Shown here: piece by piece, positions 15,641-24,300 of the stretch
Layout of the letters: each line of letters starts with the position of its first letter
Position numbering within the stretch: position 1 is the stretch's first letter
NCBI RefSeq assembly: GCF_013363975.1
Contig: NZ_JABWGN010000010.1
Span: 62,001 to 126,000 of the forward strand
From: Nonomuraea montanisoli
GTDB lineage: Bacteria; Actinomycetota; Actinomycetes; Streptosporangiales; Streptosporangiaceae
Direction of reading: 5' to 3'
Length of the DNA stretch: 64,000 nt
Made by a program: the position numbers and the translations under genes
The notes under the pieces: generated by a model
Database searches by the model: none
What the model was told of the DNA's origin: nothing
The model's input: only the letters and a program-made list of their open reading frames with translations

Positions 15641-17766
15641 CGCCTTCCTTCACCGCCGCACAGGCCAGGGCGCTGTGCGCGGACGCCGGTCTCCTTCTCG
15701 GCGACGCCCGGGCGCTGCTCGGGGAGCACGCCGAGGCCCTGCGGGCGGTGCGGCGGGCGCTGGCGGACGTGCGGGCCGACCTGTCCCGGACCGAGCTGGC
15801 CTCGATCCCGGTCAGCCGGATCAAGGACGTCACCGGCGGCCGGTTACGGATCGGCACGCTGGAGCGCTCCGGGTACGCGACGGTGCTGCAGGTCCTGGAC
15901 GCCACGCCGTACCGGCTGCAGTTGCTGCCGGGGATCGGGGCGCAGACCGCGGCCCAGGTGCACGCGGCGGCCCGCCAGATCGCCACGGCCGTCGAGCAGG
16001 CGGTCGGCATCCGGCTGGACATCGAGCACCAGGACCGGCACGGCGGCGAGCTCGTGATCGCCCTGCACCGGCTGGTGAACGTCGGCCCCGAGCTGGCCCG
16101 CGCCCTGGAGGCGGCGCGGACGCTGGACACGCGCCTCGACCGGCTGCTGCAGGAGGCGAGACCGGCGCGCAGCAGGCTGCGGATGCTGTTCGCGGGCGGT
16201 GAGCGGCGCGGACAGGCCCAGAGCGCGCTGGCGTCGCTCGCGGATCTGCTCGGCGACGCGCGCGAGACCAGGCTGCTGCTCGCCCAGGCGACCGCGGACC
16301 TGCTGCGGCCCGCGGCGTCGGAGTTCGAGGCGTGGTCGGACTTCGAGCACCGATCGGCGGAGTACTACGGCCTGCTCGCGGAGGTGGCGGGCGAACCGGT
16401 CGCGGCCGACGAAGGAGTCCTGCCCGACGATCTGCTCGCGAAGGTCGGCGCGCAGGACCTCGACGACACCCACCGGCGGGTGTCGTTGCGCGGCTACCAG
16501 TCCTTCGGCGCCCGTTTCGCCCTGGCCCAGCACCGGGTGATCCTCGGGGACGAGATGGGCCTGGGGAAGTCCGTCGAGGCCATCGCCGTTCTGGCCCATC
16601 TGAAGGCGCGCGGGGCCACGCACTTTCTCGTGGTGTGCCCGACGAGCGTGCTCGTCAACTGGGTGCGGGAGATCGAATCGCGCAGCACCCTGGCCGTCCA
16701 TCCCCTCCACGGCCCCGGCCGCGACGCGGCTCGCGAGGAGTGGGTACGGCGGGGCGGGGTCGCCGTGGCGACCCTGGACGGCCTGCACCGCCTCCCGGTG
16801 ACGGAGGTCGGCCTCCTGGTGGTGGACGAGGCGCACTACGTCAAGAATCCGCGAACCAGGCGGGCCGAGGCGGTCGCCGCGTGGTGCCGGCGCACCGAAC
16901 GGGTGCTGTTCCTGACCGGCACGCCGATGGAGAACCGGGTGGAGGAGTTCCGCACGCTGGTCGCGTACCTGCAGCCCGGCCTGGCCGCGGAGCTGCGCGG
17001 CAGCGACGTGGTGGCCGGGGCGCACGCCTTCCGCCGGGCCGTCGCGCCCGTGTACCTGCGTCGCAACCAGCAGGACGTGTTGCGGGAGCTGCCCGGCCGG
17101 GTCGACGTGGAGGAGTGGGTGGAGTTCAGCGGCGCCGACCTCGCCGCCTACCGTCAGGCCGTCGCGGAGGGCAACTTCATGGCCATGCGGCGCGCCGCCT
17201 ACGCCCGCCCCGACACCTCCGCCAAGCTCAAGCGGCTGCTGGAACTGGTGGCGGACGCTCAGGCCAACGGGCTCAAGGTGATCGTCTTCTCCTACTTCCG
17301 CGATGTCCTCGGTGTCGTGCGGACGGCGCTGGACGGTCGCGCCCACGGCCCGATCTCCGGCGCCCTGACGCCGGCGCGTCGCCAGCAGGAAGTGGACGCG
17401 TTCTCCCGGGCCAGGGGGCACGCGGTCCTGCTCAGCCAGATCCAGGCGGGCGGGGTGGGACTCAACCTCCAGGCCGCCTCGGTGGTCATCATGTGTGAGC
17501 CGCAGGTGAAGCCGAGCATGGAGAACCAGGCGGTGGCCCGGGCGCATCGGATGGGTCAGGTACGCACGGTGCAGGTGCATCGTCTGCTGTCCGTGGACGC
17601 CGTCGACCAGCGCATGCTCGACCTCCTGGGCGCCAAGGCGGAGCTGTTCGACGCCTACGCCCGGCGCAGCGACCTGGCCGAGTCCACCGCCGACGCGGTC
17701 GACATCTCCGAGCAGGCGCTGGCCCGGCAGATCGTGGAGGAAGAACAGCGCCGTCTCGCGCTCTGA
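15637..17766 (+). CDS. SNF2-family DNA helicase/translocase with N-terminal HhH-like region
   Basis: 709 residues. The N-terminal 280 residues include a helix-hairpin-helix-like segment (QLLPGIGAQTAAQVHAAA, about 95-112) and helical linkers. The SNF2 motor follows: RVILGDEMGLGKSVEAIAVL (motif I, Walker A), VVCPTSVLVNW, LLVVDEAHYVKN (DEAH box), FLTGTPMENRVEE, then the second RecA lobe with VIVFSYFRDVL, SQIQAGGVGLNLQ and QAVARAHRMGQVRTVQVH (motif VI). It is an ATP-driven double-stranded DNA translocase; it could remodel protein-DNA complexes or act with the coupled methyltransferase. The pairing faintly recalls DISARM-like gene sets, but the other DISARM parts are absent. Confidence 0.85.
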   Translation: MTPSFTAAQARALCADAGLLLGDARALLGEHAEALRAVRRALADVRADLSRTELASIPVSRIKDVTGGRLRIGTLERSGYATVLQVLDATPYRLQLLPGIGAQTAAQVHAAARQIATAVEQAVGIRLDIEHQDRHGGELVIALHRLVNVGPELARALEAARTLDTRLDRLLQEARPARSRLRMLFAGGERRGQAQSALASLADLLGDARETRLLLAQATADLLRPAASEFEAWSDFEHRSAEYYGLLAEVAGEPVAADEGVLPDDLLAKVGAQDLDDTHRRVSLRGYQSFGARFALAQHRVILGDEMGLGKSVEAIAVLAHLKARGATHFLVVCPTSVLVNWVREIESRSTLAVHPLHGPGRDAAREEWVRRGGVAVATLDGLHRLPVTEVGLLVVDEAHYVKNPRTRRAEAVAAWCRRTERVLFLTGTPMENRVEEFRTLVAYLQPGLAAELRGSDVVAGAHAFRRAVAPVYLRRNQQDVLRELPGRVDVEEWVEFSGADLAAYRQAVAEGNFMAMRRAAYARPDTSAKLKRLLELVADAQANGLKVIVFSYFRDVLGVVRTALDGRAHGPISGALTPARRQQEVDAFSRARGHAVLLSQIQAGGVGLNLQAASVVIMCEPQVKPSMENQAVARAHRMGQVRTVQVHRLLSVDAVDQRMLDLLGAKAELFDAYARRSDLAESTADAVDISEQALARQIVEEEQRRLAL

Positions 17767-17842
17767 AACGTTATGCCGGCGGTCCCGGCCCGTCTCCTGA
17801 CCGAGAGCTCGTCTTGAGTCTCGTCTTGACGAAAGGACTGAC

Positions 17843-18799
17843 ATGGGTCTCCAGACCAGCCGGCGTGACCTGTTGAAGGCGGCGGCGGGGGTGGCCGCGC
17901 TGCCCGCGCTGGGCGGCCGGGCGTGGGCCGGGGAGCGGGCGGCGGCGCCGTTCAGGCATCCGGGCCTGCTGCACACCCAGGCCGACTTCGACCGGATCGC
18001 GGCGGCCGTGCGGGCCGGGGCGCAGCCGTACAAGGCCGGGTGGGACAAGCTGGTGGCCAACGGGCGTTCGAGGAGCACCTGGAAGCCGCGTCCGCTGGCG
18101 ACCGTGGTGCGCGGCGGCGACGGGCAGAACTATCCGCAGCTCTACAACGACGTCCACGCGGCCTACCAGAACGCGCTGCGCTGGCGCGTCAGCGGCGACA
18201 GGGCGCACGCCGACACCGCGAGCGCCATCCTCAACGCCTGGTCGGCCACGCTCAGGACGATCACCGGCAACGCCGACCGGTTCCTCGCCGCCGGCATCTA
18301 CGGTTACCAGTTCGCCAACGCCGCCGAGCTGATGCGCGGCTGTCCCGGGTTCGAGGCGGAGCGGTTCCGGACCATGCTCCGCACCGTCTTCCACCCCCTG
18401 AACGAGAGCTTCCTGACCCGGCACAACGGCGCCTGCATCACCAACTACTGGGCCAACTGGGATCTGTGCGCCATCGCCTCGATCATGGCGATCGGCGTCT
18501 TCTGCGACGACCGGGCGATGTTCGACCGGGCCGTGGACTACGTCAGGAACGGCAAGGGCAACGGGTCGATCATGAACGCGATCCCGTTCCTGCACCCCGG
18601 CGGGCTCGCCCAGTGGCAGGAGAGCGGGCGCGACCAGGGGCACACCATGATGGGCGTCGGCCTGCTCGGCACCATCGCCGAATTCGCCGCGACGGTGGAG
18701 CGCATCCTCGCCGCAGCCCTCAAGCCCAACAAGAAGGTCGAGACCCATGCCCAGGAGGCACTCCCGCTCGACCGCAACGACGAGATGGCGGCTGCCTAG
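17843..18799 (+). pseudogene. 5' part of an interrupted alginate/polysaccharide lyase gene
   Basis: Residues 1-282 are the N-terminal portion of an alginate-lyase-family protein: a Tat signal (TSRRDLLKAAAGVAAL, cleaved near AWA), HPGLLHTQADFDRIA, the lyase core NGACITNYWANWDLCAIAS, and DQGHTMMGVGLLGTIAEFA. At 18688 the family match stops and the frame runs 36 more codons into unrelated DNA (ending MAAA) before a stop. The missing continuation (AWNQGLDLYGY...) is found at 28254-29030. The gene is therefore split by about 9.56 kb. The truncated product would still carry the export signal but would lack part of the catalytic barrel and the C-terminal binding domain. Confidence 0.85.
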
Positions 18800-18848
18800 A
18801 CCAGTGGCCAGCACGCGATGAAGGAGACAACCCCCAGACAGTAAGAAA

Positions 18849-18865
18849 GCCCCGCAGGGCGGGGC
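18849..18865 (+). terminator. Rho-independent terminator at the left end of the insert
   Basis: GCCCCGC-AGG-GCGGGGC, perfect 7-bp arms flanked by AAA and G-TTT, a classical terminator. It ends any transcript that reads from the lyase 5' part into the insert. From here to 19031 I see no gene. Confidence 0.75.
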
Positions 18866-19031
18866 GTTTCTCAGGACGAGCGATCCACTACGTTCCTCAG
18901 CTCTCCCTTGGTTTGGCCGCCTAGTGAGCTGAGCGACAAGGAGGATCGTCCGGCTTATTCACCGACCCGGCGCCTGGCTGGTGCCTCGTCGGCTCTTTGT
19001 ATGACCTCTTTCAGGAAGTAGAGGCTTCGCC

Positions 19032-19616
19032 ATGATAGCTGGCGGCCACGGGGTCATGCCAGCATGCCCGGAATCAGGAACCGTGGCGTGTCGGACACCC
19101 GTGCCTAAAACGCCCGGCCAGCAGCGCCAAAACGGCGTTCGCTGGACCGTGTTCACCGGCGTGTCGAACACGTCGGATCTTGCAATGCGGCCTTCGAGGG
19201 CGCTCATCGCGGCGGCGGTGCCGCGCGGGATGCGCCGAGCCGGCGCGCAGAAGGAGTGGCTGCGTGCGCTGAAGGAGGACCTGGAGGTCCTGGACCTGCG
19301 CGTGGACGGCTACTCCAATCTCGTTCGGATTGCGAACGTGATCTGCTGGGCGGCCGACTGGAGGACGATGTGCTCGCGGCCGACAGTCGCGAAGATCATG
19401 GAGCGGACCGGCCTGGGCAAGGCGACCGTGAAGCGCTGGGTCCGCTGGCTCAGAGAACGCGGCTGGCTCGGCGTCGTCGAAGAGGGCACCACCGTCCGCT
19501 ATCGCAAGGGCACGAAAGCGGGCCTGGACGACGACGGTTACGGCAACAGGGCGGCGGTCTGGGTGCTGTGCGCGCCTCGGCGCCCCCGCGAAACCGAAGA
19601 ACGATCAACCTGCTGA
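19032..19616 (+). pseudogene. Replication-initiator-like protein, HTH part (first half, frame broken)
   Basis: Up to 194 residues. The core from about residue 52 resembles replication/HTH proteins of actinobacterial integrative plasmids: ALKEDLEVLDLRVDGYSNLV, IANVICWAADWRTM, then a winged-helix stretch PTVAKIMERTGLGKATVKRW and ERGWLGVVEEGTTVRYRKGT. The frame stops at 19614-19616 just where such proteins normally continue. The neighbouring frame is open from 19618 onward and encodes the expected basic C-terminal half, so a frameshift close to 19600-19617 has split the gene. The start is uncertain (ATG 19032, 19068 or 19184). Family naming is from memory of similar proteins and is moderate only. 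Confidence 0.5.
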
Positions 19617-19617
19617 C

Positions 19618-20565
19618 CTGCACGACAGCACAAGTGAACCCCCTTCCGTTTCTCTCCTGAGGAGAGAAACAAGAAGTCCCACGCGCACACGCGAGGCAGG
19701 TCCTTCCTCTCGTGATCATTCCCGCATTTCGCCTGCCTGGACCCTGCACGCGACGGCGAGGACCAAACGAGATCGACTCCGGGCCTGCGAGCGGCTTCGC
19801 CAGGAGTCGCTGCCGCTGCGCCGGATGACGGCCTGGTATCTGCGGTGGATGCTGAAGCCCTTCTTCGAGGCGGGATGGACGGTCGCTGACGTGCTGCACG
19901 CCCTCGACGTGCGGGCGGATGACAGCGTGTGGACCTACGCGTGGTCGTCGACCAGCGAGCTGCGGCATGTCCCGGGCTGGGTCCGGCATCGCCTGTCGGC
20001 GTGGCTCGACGAGGACGGCGAGGTCCTGCCGTCGCGCTCGCAGCGAGTGGCGGCGGCTTTGGCCGAACAGCGGGCGGAGCAGGCTGCGCGCAGGCGTGAA
20101 TGGGAGGCGAGGGCGGCCGCGGCCGGCGTCGAGCTGGTGGCGCCCGCGCCCCGAATGAGCCGTGAGGAGGCTCTGGCTCCTGCGCCTGTCGCGGTGCGGC
20201 AGCCGGAGGGGCCGAACGAGGCGTTCAGGCGGGCCCGTGCGGAGGTGGAGCGGCGCCGCCAGGAGCGGGAGGCGCAGATCGCCGCCGCGGCGATGCGCGA
20301 GCGCGAGCAGGAGCGGACTCGCCGGCAGCGGGTGGCGGATGCGGCGGCGGAGGAGGCGATCGCGCGTGCGGCCGTCGAGCGCGAGATGCACGTGCTGGTG
20401 CAGCAGGTGCAGGCTCAGGACGCGGAGCGCGGTGAGAAGGAAGCGAGCCAGCGTGTGATGTCGCTGGCTCGCGCCCGGGCGCGTGCTCGGGCCGAACGCG
20501 CCGCGCGCAATTCAGATGGTTCTCGCGCACCAGGTGTGGACACGGCGCGGGAGTGCGATCGTTGA
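19618..20565 (+). pseudogene. Replication-initiator-like protein, second half
   Basis: Open frame continuous from 19618; the first ATG is at 19825 (MTAWYLRWMLKPFFEAGWTV). After a compact N-terminal segment with conserved Trp residues (SSTSELRHVPGWVRHRLSAW), the protein becomes a long charged helix rich in Arg, Glu and Ala (about 85-230), strongly predicted as coiled coil. It reads in the +1 frame relative to 19032-19616 and most likely was joined to it before a frameshift. It could still be translated alone from 19825. Confidence 0.5.
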
Positions 20566-20572
20566 TGGTGCT

Positions 20573-20845
20573 ATGAGGAGTTCGGCGATCGAGGCATGCC
20601 TGACCCGGCACGCAGCCCCTCGCGAGCGCACCATGGACGACCACATGTTCGTCGTCGGACGTCGCGGGGCCACGGCCACCTTTCGGCTGCAGGACGTGCT
20701 CGCCGACCAGCAGTGGGCGGGCCTGCTCACCCCGGCCGACCGGCGCGGCCTGACCCCGCTGTTCTGGCAGCACGTGCGCCCCTACGGCGAGGTCAGGCTG
20801 AACATGGATGCCCGGCTCCCGATCATCGCAAGAAAGCCTGCCTGA
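20573..20845 (+). pseudogene. Possible C-terminal remnant of a Tn3-like transposase
   Basis: 90 residues with normal high third-position G+C. The segment FRLQDVLADQQWAGLLTPAD and then LTPLFWQHVRPYGEVRLNMD resembles the last part of actinobacterial transposases of the Tn3 type as I remember them, but there is no catalytic D-D-E core in this window. It overlaps no other gene and is followed by a 116-bp gap. If correct, it is a relic of an element that once neighboured the recombinase at 24989. It might instead be an intact small protein of unknown function. Confidence 0.35.
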
Positions 20846-20914
20846 ACCCATCGCCTGGGGTTGGTGCTCGGGAGGCGACCGGTTTCGGGTGAACAGGCGT
20901 TTTCGATGCGTTAG

Positions 20915-20933
20915 CACACATGCGCGTTGTGTG
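20915..20933. promoter_or_regulatory. Dyad before the membrane/STAND operon
   Basis: CACACA-N7-TGTGTG, located 29 bp before ATG 20962. Possible operator for the two-gene unit; no clear -10/-35 pair is visible. The assignment rests only on position and symmetry. Confidence 0.3.
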
Positions 20934-20961
20934 ATCTTGTGATGAGGTCCATCATGCCGAT

Positions 20962-21372
20962 ATGCGCAGGCGCGTACTAATCTGGACCGGCAGCCTGGTC
21001 GCCTTGGCGGCCCTGGCAGGGCTGGGTATCTACCTGTGGCGAGTCGGCTTGGACGACGCCGACAAGCTGGCCAGCGTGTTCGGCTTGTTTGTCGCCCTGG
21101 CCGGCCTAGCGGTCGCGCTGTATGGGCTGATCGCTGACCGTCGTGCCGTCGACGTCGACGTGGACCAGGAGGCCGAGGTCGGCGGGAACGGCGAGGTCTA
21201 TCAGGCCGGCGGCGACATCAACGAGCGACAGGCCAAGCCGTCTTCGGCACCTGACGACCCGGCGAGCAGCGCCAGCCCGGACGGGCGGAAGCAGCCCCGG
21301 GTACGGCAGCGGGCGAAGACCACCGAGAGTGGCCGGTCGTATCAGGCCGGCCGCGACATCAACAAGCGGTGA
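20962..21372 (+). CDS. Two-helix membrane protein with two QAG-type motifs (candidate effector)
   Basis: 136 residues. Helices at about 5-27 and 36-57 form a hairpin in the membrane with a short outer or inner turn; the rest (58-136) is a flexible charged, Pro/Ser-rich cytosolic-looking tail. The tail contains two copies of one motif: GEVYQAGGDINER (77-89) and SGRSYQAGRDINKR (123-136, the extreme C-terminus). The stop overlaps the GTG start of the next gene by 4 bp (GTGA), so synthesis of the two is coupled. The STAND partner carries a related motif near its N-terminus. I infer a membrane-acting effector recruited through motif-motif assembly. I know of no characterised homologue. Confidence 0.75.
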   Translation: MRRRVLIWTGSLVALAALAGLGIYLWRVGLDDADKLASVFGLFVALAGLAVALYGLIADRRAVDVDVDQEAEVGGNGEVYQAGGDINERQAKPSSAPDDPASSASPDGRKQPRVRQRAKTTESGRSYQAGRDINKR

Positions 21373-24300
21373 GCGCCAAACGCGGCTTGAAACGGGTGAG
21401 CCAACAGGCGCACGCCACGGGGCTGGCCCAGGTCTTCCAAGCCGCTGGCAACCAGATCATCTACAAGGATGGGGAGCCGTACCGGTGGGCGTCATGGCCC
21501 TCCCCTGCGCCTCCGCCGGCTAAGGCGCAGGACTGGGAGCAGCCGAGTGATCTGCTGCGGGCGGCCAACGCGGTGGTCGACTTCACAGGCCGTGACGCCT
21601 TGCTGGGGGAACTACACGCGTGGCGGGACAGGGCAGGGGCAAGGGTGGCCGGGCGCGAGGGGGTCGCGGTCGAGCTGATTCACGGGCCGGGTGGGCAGGG
21701 CAAGACCCGGCTGGCCGGCCGGGTGGCCGAGGTGTGGCAGGGCGAGGGGTGGGTGGTGCTGTCGGCCCACCACCGGCGTGACCGCTCTGCCCCCAAGGCC
21801 TTCGCCGTCCCGGACTTTGAGCGGGCGGCCGGGGTGCTGGTCGTGGTGGACTATGCCGAGCGGTGGGACACCGGCGATCTACTGACCCTGCTGGGCGACA
21901 CGCTGATCGGGGGGCGGCTGCCGGTGCGGGTGCTGTTGCTGGCCCGCCCCTCCGGCACCTGGTGGCAGAGCCTGCGCGGCCGTATCAAGCGTGACCTGCA
22001 CGTAACGGCGACCTCGCGCGAGCTGAAGCCATTGGAGAGCGAGGCGGGCATCACCCGCCAGGGCCTGTTCGCCGCGGCCCGCGACCGGTTCGCCGACCTG
22101 CTGGAGCGGCCGGACGCGCGCCAGGTCGACCCGCCGGAGGCGTTGGAGTGGCACGAGGCCTACAGCCTGGTGCTGACCGTACAAATGGCAGCCCTGGCCG
22201 CGGTCCTGACCGCCGGCAGCGGCCAGGGACCGCCCTCCGACCCCGTAGAGGTGTCGCAGGTGCTGCTGGCCCGCGAGCGAGACCACTGGGAGGCGCTGCA
22301 CGATCGCCGAGAGAAGCCGCTGGCGACTTCACCGGACGCGATGGGTCAGCTCGTCTACACCGCCACGCTGACCGGCCGCCTCGGGCATGCCGACGGCCTG
22401 GCGGCTGTGGAAGGTGCCGCGATCGAGTCGCGCGAACACCCCGGGCAACTCCTAAAAGATCACGCCGTGTGCTACCCGCCCTCCGAGACCTTCGGCACGG
22501 CTCAATCTGCGCCGCCTGTTGCAGGAGACGGCGAGATTACAGTGCTGGAACCGCTGTATCCCGACCGGCTAGGAGAAGACTTTCTCGCTCTGTCCACACC
22601 CCGCCATTCCCACGATTTCCCGGCCGATTCCTGGGCCGCACTCGCTCCCGCCCGGCTACTGACCGCACCAGGTGAAGCAAGCGAGCCAGGTGCCGGCAGC
22701 GGTCGCGTGCCGGTGTGGATCCGACATGGGTTGATCACCTTGATCGAAGCCTCCCGCCGCTGGCCGCACCTGGCCCAACGGCAGCTGTATCCGCTACTTA
22801 CCGCCCGCCCCGAACTGGCCCTGCACGCAGGAGGTGCCGCGCTGGCGAGGCTGGCCCGCCTGGACGACATCGACCCGGCGCTGCTGGAGAAGATCGAAGC
22901 GATCCTGCCCGGCCACCGGCACATCGACCTGGACATCGGGATCGCCGCGCTCGCCGTCCGGCTGGCCGAGTATCGACTGCCCGATGCCGACCCTGTTGCT
23001 CGCGCCTACATTCACCACAAGCTGGCGCGCCACCTGTCTAACGCCGGTCTGCATATCCGCGCCTTGGCCGAAGGCCAGGAGGCGACCCGGAGATGGCGCC
23101 GACTGGCCGAGTTCAACCGCGACGCCTACCTACCCGACCTGGCCACCTCGTTGAACAACCAGGCGAACCTGCAGGCCGAGGCCGGGCAGCGCGATGAGGC
23201 GATGCCGATCATTGCGGAAGCCGTCCGCATGCATAGGGAGTTGGCCGAGCTCAACCCGGATGCCTACCTGCCCGGCCTGGCCGCCTCGTTGAACAGCCAC
23301 GCCGCCCTGCTGGCCGAGACCGGGCAGCGCGATGAGGCGGTGCCGATCATTGCGGAAGCCGTCCACATGCATAGGGAGTTGGCCGAGCTCAACCCGGATG
23401 CCTACCTGCCCGGCCTGGCCGTGTCGTTGAACAACCGGGCGAACCTGCTGGCTGAGACGGGGCAGCGACGCGAGGCGGTGCCGATCAGTGCGGAAGCCGT
23501 CTGCCTGCGCCGCGAGCTGGCGGAGCTCAACCGCGCTGCCTACCTGCCCGACCTGGCCGTGTCCTTGTACAGCCACGCGAAGCGGCTGGCCGAGACCGGG
23601 CAGCGCGATGAGGCGGTGCCGATCATTGCGGAAGCCGTCCGCCTGGAAAGGGAGTTGGCCGAGCTCAACCCGGATGCCTACCTGCCCGGCCTGGCCGCCT
23701 CGTTGAACAGCCACGCCGCCCTGCTGGCCGAGACCGGGCAGCGCGATGAGGCGGTGCTGATCAGCGAGGAAGCCGTCTGCCTGCGCCGCGAGCTGGCGGA
23801 GCTCAACCGCGCTGCCTACCTGCCCGACCTGGCCGCCTCGTTGAACAACCACTCTCTGGCGCTGGCCGAGACCGGGCAGCGCGATGAGGCGGTGCTGATC
23901 AGCGAGGAAGCCGTCTGCCTGCGCCGCGAGCTGGTCGAGCTCAACCGCGACGCCTACCTACCCAATCTGGCCACCTCGTTGAACAACCACTCTCTGCGGC
24001 TGGCCGAGACCGGGCAGCGCGATGAGGCGGTGACGGTCAGCGAGGAAGTCCTCCGCCTGCATAGGGAGTTGGTCGAGCTCAACCGCGACGCCTACCTACC
24101 CAATCTGGCCACCTCGTTGAACAACCACGCCGCCCATCTGGCCGAGACCGGACAGCGACGCGAGGCCGTACCGATCAGCGAGGAAACCGTCCGCCTGCGC
24201 CGCGAGCTGGTCGAACTCAACCGCGACGCCTACCTACCCGACCTGGCCGGCTCGTTGAGCAACCACGCCGCCCTGCTGGCCGAGACCAGGCAGCGCCCTG

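Noticed and set aside
14966-17766. Restriction-modification or full DISARM system
   Set aside because: The methyltransferase lacks a DNA-methylase catalytic motif and the other DISARM genes are missing; kept only as a low-certainty pair.
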